A DNA stretch of 64,000 nt from Zelopaecilomyces penicillatus (GCA_005765155.1 VCCP01000004.1:3658001-3722000), one strand, 5' to 3'; shown: positions 1 to 10,660, numbered from the stretch's first letter. Notes: generated from the sequence alone by a model not told the origin. A program made the numbers and translations.

Positions 1-2623
1 CCCATGCATCCTCCACCAAACGCTTCAAGTTTTGTGTTGATACTTCATGGCTATCTCTCGCGCGATCTCTAGGCCGACCAGGAACCTGCCCAATCGCGAT
101 GCGTGAAATTATAGCAGACCGAAGTACTTGCGTGTCAACTAGAACACCTTGGTCACGCAATATAGCGAGCAGTCGCACACCTCGAGCCATATCGAATCCA
201 GCAAGTCCTAAAGGCTTTGTACTTTCGGATGACAACAGCTGCGGTCGCATAGCTAGGGTTTGGTCGAAGCCCCATCGAATTAGACGGCGTTGCAATGACG
301 TGTCAAATATTCTTTGCACTGGATGCTCCCGGTGCGAGAACGGAAGGTCTGCAGGTATATATTCCTTCTCATCGGCCTTACGCTCGAGCCCTAGGTCCGA
401 ATGTTCCCTTTCACTTTTGCATTGATCTGGGCGAGATCTTAGATCCTGTATATCGGCAGGCATGCTTGTCGGCTGGATGTTGGTCTTGCCGTCTGAGTCA
501 CCAAGCATCCCTCTAGGCGGTTTGAGTATCGGCATAAAATTACCCCCCCTTTCTTTGCCGTTCGTTTCCTCCAACAAGATTTCGTGTGGACGATTCTGGC
601 CGTCGTGGGTGCTTCTCAACTGTCCATTGACAGTCGTATGCTTGGATTTAGAAAGCATCTGCCTAGTGTGGGCTATGTCTCCTCCAGAAACAAGCAAGGG
701 TGTGGGGAGGTCATCTCGGTGAACTGGTATCAAGCCTCCGTATGGTGGGCTGTAAAGATTGACAATCTCTAGACATAATTGTTCCAGTTCATCCAGACGT
801 CCCAAACGTCCAAGGTTGTAAATGAGCACCCTCCAATACTGTACAGGAATGGCCACATCATGGCAGGATATGCGTCGCGTGATGTCGATGGCCTGGTCAA
901 GATGATTATCCTCTGAGCTTTGCTCAGAAGCCCCCCTGGGCCAACACCGTTGTGGTTTTTGAAGTGGATGACCACCTAGTCCCCAAAATGCGCGCTTCAA
1001 CAGCTTGCTCGCACTATATTGTGCTACGTTCACTTTAAGTGCATCCATCCGGTCGAGAACCAGCCTTGCTTTTGTGAGACTTCTTTTTGAGAGCTCATTG
1101 GTGAGCAGTGAGTTGAGACGTCGTGATGCTGGGCCAGTTTCCATAGCCCATTCAATGGCCTGAAACAGTCGTTCCCGTTTCCAATCGCCTCGTCGTACCG
1201 CCTCAGCCATGAGCATCTGACGGGTTTCTACATCCTCGAACTCATCAGGATGGATATCGCAATGCAGTAGGTCAACAAGCAAGTCGTCTTCACCATTCCT
1301 TGCAAAGAAAATTAAAATCTTGCAATATGTTTGCGACGCTATCTCAACCCCCAGTCTTTCTAACTCAGTAATGCGAGTTGCAACGTCTTTCGCATCAAGC
1401 TCTCGAAGTGCCAGGGACTGCAAGGAACGAGGGCCCATGACACGAAGACCAAGCTTATGTATCAGGTTAATAGCAAAGTCTACCGAAGTCCAAGAACTCG
1501 CCAGCCATTTGGCGACAATCGAGTCGCTATGAATCCATCTAGGCGGGACATTGCAATGTATTGATTCGTCCGTGTTGTCAATAGTAAGTTTTTGAGTTTG
1601 CCGAATTTCGAGTCCTGCCGCCACTAATTCTTCGTTTAGAAGGCGCATAGATGGGTAATAGATGAGTAGAAATTTGAGGAATGGCTTCGCATCTGATGTT
1701 AATGGGAGATCATTGAATAAAATAAGTTTCTTTCTCCAAATCCGTGCTAATTTGGACTGTCCAGATGCGAAGAGCGGCGGGATAATATAGTCGTAAAGCT
1801 GGCGCTCTGAGTTAGAAACATACATCGTAGTCAGGCAGCTTTGCATCTTCGGTGTGGGATCAGTAATAAATGTCGCAAGGAGAGCTCCAAACACCTCAAG
1901 ACCAGGAGGGAAGGTTGGGGCCAAGTGAAAATGCCATTGAACAGCACTCTCGTAGTCGCATTTGTCGAGAAAAAAATGAATAACTTTCATATACAAATCT
2001 GGCCACTCGAATTTTTCGTTGGCTATAAGAGACTCTGCAGCATTGATGAGTGCAGCAATTCTCAAGTCCGCACTAAGAGCAGCTAACAAAATATCGTCGC
2101 GAAGAGCTTCAGCTTCGGAAGTTGTCAAGACTTTAAGCTGATCATGCTCTAAAATCAATTGAAAAGCCGCCCAAATTCCATCAACTCCATGCTGGCTCTG
2201 CATGAAAGTGAACAGGGCTTCCCAGGATTCAGTGTCGTCCAACCTCAGTCTGGTCTCTGCGTCTTGTAGAGACTTTTTAATTCCTGGACAGAGGGACTTG
2301 TTATGTGATAAAAATGTTTTTACTTTCCCATGGAGCCATTGTGCCTGCCCTGGCACCCCATACTTCCTCCATCCTGACCGTTGTCCCAAAAGACAAGAGC
2401 TTCGAAGGCTGGTCACGGGCCAGTGGGCCCGAACAGAACATATGGATATTTCTTGAGCCGACCTGCGTTGTATATTCGAGACTGACGGAGTAGCAGGTGG
2501 GCGTACTAGGGCAGAGTATTGCCGTAACCGTGGCGAGCAAGCTGCGATTCTGATTTTCGATATAGTTTCGGGGGGGGGTCTAGGAGTTGAACGTTCTCGA
2601 ATAACCCGCACTGTCCCTCGCAT
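1..2623 (-). CDS. Pentatricopeptide-repeat-like mitochondrial protein, 3' end beyond the left edge
   Basis: One uninterrupted minus-strand frame runs from an ATG at 2623 to the left edge (874 codons, no stop). An in-frame stop (TGA near 2713) lies just upstream, so the 5' end is probably complete and the C-terminus is missing. The first 60 residues are rich in Arg, Ser and Pro and almost free of acidic residues, with an RQYSA stretch, as in a mitochondrial presequence. The rest is alpha-helical with paired-helix character; around residues 585-615 a VQYWRVLIYNLGRLGRLDEL segment looks like a PPR motif. Fungal PPR proteins bind organellar transcripts and support their maturation or translation. 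The family call rests on overall character and is moderate; the existence of the gene is near certain. It is divergent from cox7 across about 370 bp. Confidence 0.7.
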   Translation of the reverse strand, partial: MRGTVRVIRERSTPRPPPETISKIRIAACSPRLRQYSALVRPPATPSVSNIQRRSAQEISICSVRAHWPVTSLRSSCLLGQRSGWRKYGVPGQAQWLHGKVKTFLSHNKSLCPGIKKSLQDAETRLRLDDTESWEALFTFMQSQHGVDGIWAAFQLILEHDQLKVLTTSEAEALRDDILLAALSADLRIAALINAAESLIANEKFEWPDLYMKVIHFFLDKCDYESAVQWHFHLAPTFPPGLEVFGALLATFITDPTPKMQSCLTTMYVSNSERQLYDYIIPPLFASGQSKLARIWRKKLILFNDLPLTSDAKPFLKFLLIYYPSMRLLNEELVAAGLEIRQTQKLTIDNTDESIHCNVPPRWIHSDSIVAKWLASSWTSVDFAINLIHKLGLRVMGPRSLQSLALRELDAKDVATRITELERLGVEIASQTYCKILIFFARNGEDDLLVDLLHCDIHPDEFEDVETRQMLMAEAVRRGDWKRERLFQAIEWAMETGPASRRLNSLLTNELSKRSLTKARLVLDRMDALKVNVAQYSASKLLKRAFWGLGGHPLQKPQRCWPRGASEQSSEDNHLDQAIDITRRISCHDVAIPVQYWRVLIYNLGRLGRLDELEQLCLEIVNLYSPPYGGLIPVHRDDLPTPLLVSGGDIAHTRQMLSKSKHTTVNGQLRSTHDGQNRPHEILLEETNGKERGGNFMPILKPPRGMLGDSDGKTNIQPTSMPADIQDLRSRPDQCKSEREHSDLGLERKADEKEYIPADLPFSHREHPVQRIFDTSLQRRLIRWGFDQTLAMRPQLLSSESTKPLGLAGFDMARGVRLLAILRDQGVLVDTQVLRSAIISRIAIGQVPGRPRDRARDSHEVSTQNLKRLVEDAW

Positions 2624-2994
2624 CCCTGGGATTGCCTCCAGCCTACGGCAGCCTTCCCATATATCGCCGCATCGAACCAATCGCTTGATAACCAACAATA
2701 GGTGAAAAGTCGTTCAATGTCTGATAAAGAATTAGGCACTCCCAACATTCACAGGTCAATGGCTGCAATAGCATGGATGTGTTGACCAATCAAAGGCCCC
2801 GCAACTGATCACATCCGATTTTCGTTGCACAGGTCACAACTAGCTGAGTCATCAAACTTCGCGCCCCCCAATCAGATTATGGCCTCATTCTTCAACCGAG
2901 CTTCACATCCGACCTCATCGTCGAATCTTCCTCCCACGCCTTTACGAGTAGCCGACCTAAAGACGCCGCGCGCATTTTGATTCAAACACTCACA
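2624..2994. promoter_or_regulatory. Bidirectional promoter between the PPR gene and cox7
   Basis: This 371-bp gap separates two divergent start codons, both for predicted mitochondrial proteins. It holds two CCAATCA boxes, at 2786-2792 and 2868-2874, both on the plus strand and facing cox7. CCAAT is the site of the Hap/CBF complex, which controls respiratory genes in fungi. The boxes are seen; use by Hap is inference. Confidence 0.5.
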
Positions 2995-3441
2995 ATGGTG
3001 TAAGACTCCCATGATCCTGCCTAGGAACTGACAATCAACCAAAATGCTCTCCAAATCCACAATGCATCAAGCCACCCTGTGCTACAACATGTCATCTTGC
3101 GACTTAAATTGACATGTTCATAGTATGATCAACGCGAAAAACAAGGTGCCTGAGCACCAGCGCTTCTACCAGCAAGCCTACAAAGCTCATACCCGCGTTT
3201 GGATGATTGTACGGTCGAATTGAGGGATTGCACTTGTCTACAACAGGTTTGCTAATACGACGACAGGGCTCGCGGAGCCGTTTGTTCATGGCTCCCTACT
3301 TGATCGCTTTATGGGGAGGATTTGGAGGTGAGCTTCGTGTTATGAAATGTAGATGTTTTGCAACTAACGAGTTTCTTAGCCACCATGTATGCTGTTGGAC
3401 GGAAGATCACAGGGCACAACACCTGGTTCGGCAAGGAGTAA
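2995..3441 (+). CDS. cox7: Cytochrome c oxidase subunit 7 (small inner-membrane subunit)
   Basis: Spliced model join(2995..2999,3124..3208,3267..3327,3380..3441) gives 70 residues. It begins with a short basic segment (NKVPEHQRFYQQ), then a RS-RL-x-x-APY stretch, one membrane span (about residues 38-55) and a C-terminus GHNTWFGKE. The order NKV, Q-x-x-x-Q, RS-x-L, PY and a single span matches the yeast Cox7 pattern. This subunit is a non-catalytic structural part of complex IV in the mitochondrial inner membrane. Introns are 124, 58 and 52 bp with donors GTAAGA, GTACGG and GTGAGC and TAG/CAG/TAG acceptors. Exon 1 codes only for ATGGT. A second ATG at 3125, in frame, would move the first intron into the 5' UTR and give a 68-residue protein. 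The family call is from motif order, not a search. Confidence 0.72.
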
Positions 3442-3776
3442 GGGCCCCAAAACATTATCAAGCTCCATAGCCAGTTGGTAAGAATGGCGGGTTATTATGG
3501 GGGGGTAGTGTGATGTGTAGATCTTCCGATAGAAAAAACAATCAAATTGTGTTCTTTGCATCACCGCCTCGCAAGGTGTGGCACCCGTTGGCTCTGGTGG
3601 TGTTATCTGCAACAAATCGTCTTCCTCGTTGTCTTACGTATAGGCTATCACCTGGTGTCTAGATTACATTTCAAAAGTCCAATATCTGCATGCAGCGCGC
3701 CAGAATTCCGCCCTTACCATTCATGCTATGGGAAAGTGACACTGCTGTAAACCCCATCAAGTCATTATTTCCTCAC
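3442..3776. other. Convergent 3' region between cox7 and clc1
   Basis: This 335-bp gap separates the stop codons of two convergent genes. I see no coding potential; it should hold both 3' UTRs and polyadenylation sites. Confidence 0.6.
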
Positions 3777-4606
3777 TCAGTAACCTGTGGCACCAGGCGC
3801 CTTTTCGTCCTTGCGCAAACTCATCAACATCTCACGAAATCGTTCTTTCCCTGACCCTGCGGCACCGCCTTTGGTACCCTTGCCACTGACATCAACGAGT
3901 TTGGCAATCCGATCCCAGCTTGTGCCACCCGAGACTGTATCTTCTCGACCAATAAGGAATTGTTCGGCTTCTTTTCTAGATTGTGTGATCCCCTTTTCCT
4001 TCTTGGTATTGTAGTTCTCGTAGAAATCGTCAATGTTTTGTTGAGCTTCCTTGATTGTTTCTTCACGCTGAGCGGCGAATTGCTCTGCCCTCTTCGCGAT
4101 TTGTCCATCACGACGCTGCCTCCATTCTTTGATAACTTCAGGCTCTTCCTCATCCTCTGCATAAGTCTGGAAACCCGAGTTATAGCTCACAGATGGGCCG
4201 GTGATGGAACTTGTACCGGGGGGTCCGCCCATGCCCTTTAAGGGGGTTTATTTGTCAGCTTTGTTTTGTCAACAGGGTTCTGCGTACTACTTACAGCAGA
4301 TGGGCTAGCAAGGTCTGGAAACTGAGATGCGAAAGTGGATTGTGCATCGTTTCCCTCTGCCAGAAGGTCGTTGCCGGTTTCAACGAATGCGGTCGCGTCA
4401 TCGCTCGTGGCAAACTGATTTGCATCATCCCCAAGAAGTGCCTTTTCGCGGGCAAGAAAGTCATCAGTAGATTGCGCGGAGGTTTCCTTGACATCGGTTT
4501 GTGCTAGAGGGCCTAGGTTAAGTAAAGTCTCCTAGTAATCAACATATTGCGGCGGAAGCTCACCACCGGAATCAAAGTCCTCCAGGGATGGGAAACGATC
4601 AGCCAT
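3777..4606 (-). CDS. clc1: Clathrin light chain
   Basis: Spliced model complement(join(3777..4235,4295..4503,4564..4606)) gives 236 residues, the usual length of fungal clathrin light chains. The start MADRFPSLEDFDSG is typical. It is followed by an acidic, Ser/Thr-rich N-terminal half and a long charged coiled coil (about residues 110-175, with EVIKEWRQRRDGQIAKRAEQ), which in the family binds the heavy-chain leg. The C-terminus has the conserved SWDRIAKLVD segment, then a KERFREMLMSLRKD helix. The protein regulates clathrin cage assembly at the trans-Golgi, endosomes and plasma membrane. Intron 1 (60 bp) has a GTGAGC donor; I chose the CTCTAG acceptor because it gives the family's AQTD continuation. 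Intron 2 (59 bp) has a GTAAGT donor. The gene is divergent from rtt103 and convergent with cox7. Confidence 0.93.
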
Positions 4607-5300
4607 GGTGGAATACCAAAGCAGTGATTCGGGTTTCCAATTTTTGAGCTTCTCCTCTTCGCAGGTTATTATAAGGATGCGCTAGGAAGAAAGTCTGCGG
4701 CTCTGGATGAGGATTATGACGTTGGTTGCGTGTATCTGCCCATAGTTGGCAATCAAAGCTTCCATCAACCACCTCATACCTTACGATGCATTCCCCCGTA
4801 CATTCTGCCAGGCGGTGGGCCGCATTAGGTAAGAGGCGATAGCATGTATTGCATAATACCATACAAGAGCACGGACAAATGCAATTATCCACTAGTTCGA
4901 TAAGCGTGTTTACATCTCTAGGAGCTTTTGCTAAACAGCTTCTTCCTTGACGAGAACTTATTGAATTCGAGATCCTAGTTCATGGATCTCATTTAAATTC
5001 ATCTTGGTTATTGTTGCCACTGGGATCTGCTATGTCATCAAGTTAGACGGGTTTGCACATTGTTGTGATAATCCTAGATGCGCCAGCCTTACCGCGTCTT
5101 TTCAGTAATCCTCAGGATCGACTTTGGGCCAGTCCTAGGTAGCTGCTGTAAACGTCCCTCTTCACGCCGCGGCATCTGTCTTCTCTCAGAAAACACTGTT
5201 TCTGTGGGAACTAGTTGCACCTGAATCTCCGCCGACGCTATCTTCCTAGACTTTGCTTTGAGGATCTTCCTACCGTCTGATATTCAATCACCCATGAAAT
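4607..5300. promoter_or_regulatory. Bidirectional promoter region between clc1 and rtt103
   Basis: This 694-bp gap lies between two divergent start codons. A 97-codon open frame inside it (4599-4892, minus) overlaps the clc1 start and has no family resemblance, so I treat it as untranslated. No specific factor site is claimed. Confidence 0.5.
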
Positions 5301-6683
5301 ATGGCCTACAACGATGACTCCGTTCTGGCTCGACTCTCCTCGCTCAATGAGAGTCATGACAGCATTGCAACAGCAGCTCAATGGATCATGTTTCATAGGT
5401 AAGTGATTTGAAAACTCAACAAATCGCTATTTTCAGGGCTTTGATTAACTGGCTTGTCAATAGGAGACACGCAGATCGCACCGTACAGCTTTGGTTGCAA
5501 CGGTTGAAAGATTCATCAAGCACAAAGCGATTGAGTTTAGTCTATCTCGCGAACGGTAAATCTCTTATCCCTTCACTGATGCCCTATGCCAGTTTTTATT
5601 TCATTTTGATCCCCTTTGTGAAGGATTGATTCTCACATGTGTGGATACTGCAGAAGTCGCACAACAATCTAGAATCCGTCACAAAGAAGATTTTATTATT
5701 GCTTTCTCTCCTGTTGTAGCAGAAGCAACTGCTGTTGCCTACAAAGGAGCACCAGCTGAGATTCAAGGCAAGTTAAAGCGCGTTATTGATGTCTGGAAGG
5801 ACCGGACCATTTTTGAACCGCCAATTCAAGCCGCGATTGAGGCACGCCTCGAAGGTAAGCACATCTAAATACATCAACCAACAAAACACTCTAACAAGTC
5901 TCAATAGAACTAGACAAGGCGCGAGGTGCCGTAAAGCCTGGTTTTGGGGGCTCACCTTTTGGCTCCGTCTCCATGCCCTCTGAATTCAGCCCCTTAGTAT
6001 CTGCTCACCAGACTGTTGCCAAGCTCAGTGTACCACTCAAGGCCACTGTTATGTCTGCCAACTCAGAATACGAGAAGCAAACAGATCCTGCGACAGAGGT
6101 CCCATCAGCACCAGTCTATGCAGCACGCCTCAATGGTCTTCTTAAAACCCTAGCGAATGCTGAAAGTGCAGTGGCAGAGTGCGTGAAGGCTCGAGAGGGG
6201 TTGATCTCGGGGCTAGAGAAATTACTGGATGCCAACCGAACAGCTTTAGAAAGTGATATACAATCAGCTTCCGAGCTTCTTAGCCGGAAACATGAAATAG
6301 AAGGCAAGAAACAGCAAGTGGAGGTGGCTATTATGAGAGCTCTTGGGCCTGCTGATAGCAACGGATCGCCTGCTGAGGGACAGTCTGCAAGTCCCCCACC
6401 TGAGCCGGAGAGGCCTGAGATAGAAGCGTTAACGCCGCCTTCCTTGGATGGGGGGCCATTCGAAGCGGATGACTTAAAGCCAACGCCGGTATCTGATCCG
6501 GATGAGCATGCGACTGGAACATCGGGCATCGAAGTATTGTCCAACTTAGCCTCATCCTACCAATCACTCCCTATTTCGACTAATGGTTCGAACAAAAGGC
6601 GGAGAGTGGATGATGGTGGAGATTTTCCAGACCTCGGAGAGAACGATGGCATAGACGCCGAAGTGGCAGAAATGTTGAAATAG
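5301..6683 (+). CDS. rtt103: CID-domain RNA polymerase II CTD-interacting protein (Rtt103/RPRD1 type)
   Basis: Spliced model join(5301..5398,5464..5555,5654..5854,5908..6683) gives 388 residues. Residues 1 to about 135 form an all-helical CTD-interaction domain with SIATAAQWIMFHRRHADRTV, the L-x-YLANEV-x-QQ segment and an IDVWKDRTIF motif characteristic of Rtt103, RPRD1 and Pcf11. Residues 170-265 are a helical coiled-coil region, followed by a Pro/Asp/Glu-rich tail with a basic NKRRRV cluster, a likely nuclear signal. Rtt103 binds Ser2-phosphorylated polymerase II CTD and helps recruit the Rat1 exonuclease for 3'-end termination. Three introns of 65, 98 and 53 bp have canonical ends (donors GTAAGT, GTAAAT, GTAAGC). 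All junctions preserve the CID sequence. Confidence 0.88.
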
Positions 6684-7447
6684 GGAATTCGCAATGCAGC
6701 GGAAGGCTTGCGGCTGTGCTAGGAATGGAGTTGGGGCTATTCGGGCCGTTAATTGTATGATTGCTACGTGTCTATTACCTCTTTTGCAACATCACTGGAG
6801 GTTGTATCTACTCTGTATTCTGTTTTCGTTCTACACGGATCGCAACTGCCCCTCGTAGGTCGCGATGTATTTTGTCTGTAGTAGGCTTTTACTCTTGAGA
6901 GTGGGGAGAAGAAAGATGTTGGCAATTAGGGACCTTTGGTGTGTCTTCGAAGTGGTTTGGATCTTATGTGGTTTTTTAACCATTTTATTTTATTTTAAAT
7001 ATTTTATTTATTGTACTCAGTACCCAAACTCAAATAACTTCTGGTGGTCGGAGGGCATTATGAGCACAGGTAGTAAATGGTGTAATCTTTCTCTTATGTA
7101 GGTGAACTAATAATCAATAATACATTAAGAGTACTAAGCTAGCCTACTACTAAGTAGGTAAGTAATAATTATTACTCCGTACGTAGGTAGGAGTCGCTGA
7201 TGGTGCTCGCTGCAAAACCATTAGCTCCGACCCGAGGCCGACTGTGGGGTCTTATCGCCCAATTTTCTGGCTTGGCCTGTAAAATGCCGCGACCCAGCAA
7301 ATGACGGCATCTGATCCAACTGGCGCCAACTTTCACCATCATTTGTCGCCTCACAAAACGAGAGCATTATCACGTCCCTGATAACCTCCTGGCGGCTCAA
7401 TGATGTACAATCAAGTGGTCGCTTAAGTCCCCCCCCCGGCGTTCGAC
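6684..7447. other. Intergenic region between rtt103 and the ABC transporter
   Basis: 764 bp with no supportable gene. An AT-rich segment (about 6965-7170) contains short TAGGTAAGT and GTAGGTAGG repeats of the kind dispersed in this genome. A run of nine C residues lies 12-20 bp before the ABC start codon. Confidence 0.5.
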
Positions 7448-9877
7448 ATGGCTCCCGGGATTCTGCGACGAGTATTTCGCTTGCGGCTCGGAGAGAGCTC
7501 GCCAGCGTTCTCGACCCAGACCATCCCCGTTTTTGCCCATGGTTCCTTAACATCATATTCTCACCAGCCGGGATGTATCCTCTCTCAATCACGGCCACAT
7601 CACGCGTTTGCTACAGTTCGGCCTGCACTGCCTACTTTTTCCATCTCCACGCTTCGATCCGCCACCCCAACGAATCTCCATGCTCCATTGTTCTCCAATA
7701 TTTGCGGTCAACTATCTCGCCATGGAAGATGCGCAACCTCACCTCGACAGTTCACAAGTGGCAGGCAATTGAAGCGTGAATCGCAGACCAATGTCGAATA
7801 CAAGGCCAAGCAGCCCTTGCTAGAGGAGAATACTCAAACCAGGCAGCGAGACGAGACGGACAACGAAGAATTTCAAAAGAGCGAAAAGGCGACCAATGCG
7901 GCACAGGTCAATCTATCTGCTAGGCTGTCAAAAGAAGGCAAATCTCAGGCCAAAGCTGGCTTAGCAGAAGTGTGGAGGTTGGTCAAAGTCGCACGGCCAG
8001 AACTTCGTTGGCTAGCTGTAGCCTTTGTTTTCCTTGTCATATCATCAAGCGTCACCATGTCTATCCCGTTTTCTGTTGGTCGTATCCTGGATCTGGCTAC
8101 CAAAGGCGAAAGTGAAGACATTCGACTATTTGGCTTTACCCTGAATCAGTTCTTCATGGGATTGGGTGCTATTCTGACAATAGGAGCTATGGCCAACTTC
8201 GGCCGTGTCATCTTGCTTCGTATAGTTGGTGAGAGAGTTGTTGCCAGGTTGCGCTCCCAGCTCTATCGACGAACATATGTTCAAGATGCAGAATTTTTCG
8301 ATGCAAACCGTGTCGGTGACCTGATCTCAAGGCTTAGCTCCGACTCTGTAATTGTTGGTAAGTCTGTGACTCAAAATTTGAGCGACGGACTTAGGGCTCT
8401 CTTTAGTGGAGGTGCTGGCTTTGCAATCATGGTGTGGACCAGCCCCAAGCTCACAGGTTTATTACTCTTGATGTTTCCTCCGATCGCTATTGGGGCTGCG
8501 TTCTATGGCCGTGCTATTCGAAATATCAGCAGATCTATCCAGCAAAATCTTGGAACATTAACAAAAATTGCCGAAGAGCGGTTAGGTAATATCAAAACCA
8601 GTCAGGCCTTCGTTGGTGAGGTACAGGAAGTTGGACGATATAATAAACAGATCAGGAAGATATTTGCACTTGGTCGCAAGGAATCAATTATTGCCGCCAC
8701 TTTTTATGCATCAACCGGGTGGGCTGGAAATATGACGATCCTGGCGATGCTGATAGTCGGCGGTAGTTTTGTGCGATCAGGTGCTATGTCAATGGGGGAC
8801 TTAACATCCTTCATGATGTACACTGCATTTGCGGGATCAAGTCTCTTCGGCTTGTCTGGCTTTTACTCGGAGCTAATGAAGGGTGTTGGCGCCGCCAGTC
8901 GATTATTCGAGCTTCAGGATCGAAAGCCAGGTATCCATCAGACAGTTGGGGTGCCCGTGAAATCAGCCCAAGGCCCGATCAAGTTCTCCAATGTCACCTT
9001 TGCCTACCCAACGAGGCCTGCTGTTACAATCTTTAATGGGCTAGATTTTGAAATACCTTCTGGAAGCAATGTCTGTGTTGTTGGTCCATCTGGAGGCGGC
9101 AAGTCGACCGTCGCATCTCTACTCTTGAGATTCTACAACCCAACCTCTGGGTATATTACTATCAACGGTGTTGATATTTCTACAATGAATGTGAAGTCTT
9201 TAAGGCGACGAGTCGGTATGGTCTCCCAGGAACCAGTGCTCTTTTCAGGCACTATTGCCGAAAACATTGCCTATGGAAAGCCTCAAGCAACGAGAGCAGA
9301 AATTATTGCAGCTGCTCGAAGGGCAAACTGCACATTCATCAGCGATTTACCTGATGGGCTGGAAACCCAAGTCGGTGCTAGGGGATCACAACTTTCAGGC
9401 GGGCAAAAGCAGCGTATCGCGATTGCTCGAGCTCTATTAAAAGACCCGGATATTCTGATTTTAGATGAGGCAACATCAGCACTAGACGCTGAATCCGAGA
9501 CACTTGTAAACGAAGCGCTTGCCGGGTTGCTTCGTGGCCACAGCACCACCATATCTATTGCACATCGTTTATCGACAATCAAAAGGTCAGATCAAATCAT
9601 TGTGCTCAACAAGGAGGGAAAGGTTGCCGAGATTGGTAGCTATGTTCAGTTGGCCGCCGATGAAGACAGCGCTTTTAGCAAGCTGATGGAATGGCAAATG
9701 AGTGGGGGGGAGATCATCGACAAAAGGACCTCTGATGCTTGGCCCACGATCACGGAAGCTGAGGAGCTGGAGCAGGAACTCATATTGAGAGATGGACATG
9801 GTGTGCAAGAGGGGGTGGAAGAAGAGCAGGGCAATAAGGAATCTTCGATGCCAAACAACGACCAAAAGCGTCCTTGA
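7448..9877 (+). CDS. mdl1: Mitochondrial ABC half-transporter, Mdl1/ABCB10-like
   Basis: A single intronless ORF of 809 residues. The N-terminus (MAPGILRRVFRLRLGES) is basic and lacks acids for 15 residues, fitting a mitochondrial presequence; about 170 residues precede the membrane domain. The transmembrane domain (about residues 180-480) starts with a conserved SSSVTMSIPFSVGRILD segment typical of Mdl1. The nucleotide-binding domain follows, with Walker A GPSGGGKST (residue 546 on), the signature LSGGQKQR (649 on), Walker B ILILDEATSALD and the H-loop AHRLSTI. One membrane and one ATPase domain means it works as a dimer. Yeast Mdl1 exports peptides from the matrix; relatives act in stress response and haem supply. 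The end is acidic and probably disordered. Mdl1 is preferred over Mdl2 or Atm1 on the N-terminal membrane motif. Confidence 0.87.
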   Translation: MAPGILRRVFRLRLGESSPAFSTQTIPVFAHGSLTSYSHQPGCILSQSRPHHAFATVRPALPTFSISTLRSATPTNLHAPLFSNICGQLSRHGRCATSPRQFTSGRQLKRESQTNVEYKAKQPLLEENTQTRQRDETDNEEFQKSEKATNAAQVNLSARLSKEGKSQAKAGLAEVWRLVKVARPELRWLAVAFVFLVISSSVTMSIPFSVGRILDLATKGESEDIRLFGFTLNQFFMGLGAILTIGAMANFGRVILLRIVGERVVARLRSQLYRRTYVQDAEFFDANRVGDLISRLSSDSVIVGKSVTQNLSDGLRALFSGGAGFAIMVWTSPKLTGLLLLMFPPIAIGAAFYGRAIRNISRSIQQNLGTLTKIAEERLGNIKTSQAFVGEVQEVGRYNKQIRKIFALGRKESIIAATFYASTGWAGNMTILAMLIVGGSFVRSGAMSMGDLTSFMMYTAFAGSSLFGLSGFYSELMKGVGAASRLFELQDRKPGIHQTVGVPVKSAQGPIKFSNVTFAYPTRPAVTIFNGLDFEIPSGSNVCVVGPSGGGKSTVASLLLRFYNPTSGYITINGVDISTMNVKSLRRRVGMVSQEPVLFSGTIAENIAYGKPQATRAEIIAAARRANCTFISDLPDGLETQVGARGSQLSGGQKQRIAIARALLKDPDILILDEATSALDAESETLVNEALAGLLRGHSTTISIAHRLSTIKRSDQIIVLNKEGKVAEIGSYVQLAADEDSAFSKLMEWQMSGGEIIDKRTSDAWPTITEAEELEQELILRDGHGVQEGVEEEQGNKESSMPNNDQKRP

Positions 9878-10660
9878 AAAGATTATCAGTTGTTTGGTTT
9901 AGACATGAGACAGCGTAAGACTGCAACATTGTCATCTGTATGTGGCACTACGAGTGTTACTGCTCGAGTTTTGTATACTAATTATTTGAACCTTTTCTCT
10001 TTATGTTGTCTGATGAGGTGTGGACTGCAAATGGTTGTATATAAGCATTTACCGGGTGGGTGTCACAGCTAGATATACTCCACTCGATCTGGACCTCAAC
10101 CCTTGGAAGGATAAGTAAGCAAGGCGGGTGGGAGACCCGTGAAGAATTACCGGGAGAGTCAAGCCATGATAGCAGCAATGGGATCGGATTCGTGGTAGGT
10201 AGTTAATTGTTAAAAGGCCGAAGCTAGCGAGAAATAGCATCCAAAGGTGATTCAGACGCCATAATGCAGCCAGCCACCATAGTGCTCCTTTAATTAACTA
10301 CTATACTAGGTACCTGAACCTCCCTAGGTTGAGGTGATAATTAGCAAGTACTTCAGGAGTACCTACCTAATAATATCTTTACCTACTAGGTATCACCTAG
10401 CAAGTCTAGGTACCTACTCAGGTATATGTGATTTTCAGCCACTGGTGATGATATGATCACATGTCTGCGAGCCACATACTTACTACCTGTACTAAGGCAA
10501 TAAGTAATAAAGAGGAGCTCAACAAGGTGCCCCTCCCAGATACAAGCGACGATCTTTCACCCACGATTACAGCCAAGGCTACGTCTTGGCCGCTCCGAAA
10601 GTTACTACTGCAGACGAGCTGACTGCCAAACTCTACTCTCTCTAACATATTAAATTAATC
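9878..10660. other. Intergenic region upstream of the monoacylglycerol-lipase-like gene
   Basis: 783 bp without a supportable gene. The first part should be the 3' UTR of the ABC gene. The second part (10300-10425) holds a dense cluster of TAGGTACCT and TACCTAGG motifs, described separately. Confidence 0.5.
10303..10425. repeat. Cluster of TACCTAGGTA-type palindromic motifs
   Basis: About 120 bp with repeated, imperfectly palindromic words: TACTAGGTACCTG, CCTCCCTAGG, GTACCTACC, CTACTAGGTATCACCTAG and CTAGGTACCTAC. The same words recur in other intergenic gaps of the window (16.1, 17.0, 41.7, 46.4, 48.6 and 50.7 kb) but not in the recognised exons. Function is unknown. Confidence 0.6.

Noticed and set aside
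4599..4892. 97-codon Cys-containing minus ORF overlapping the clc1 start
   Set aside because: Shares the clc1 start region in another frame and has no family resemblance; best read as clc1 leader.
6116..6544. 142-codon minus ORF inside rtt103
   Set aside because: Antisense shadow of the rtt103 last exon.
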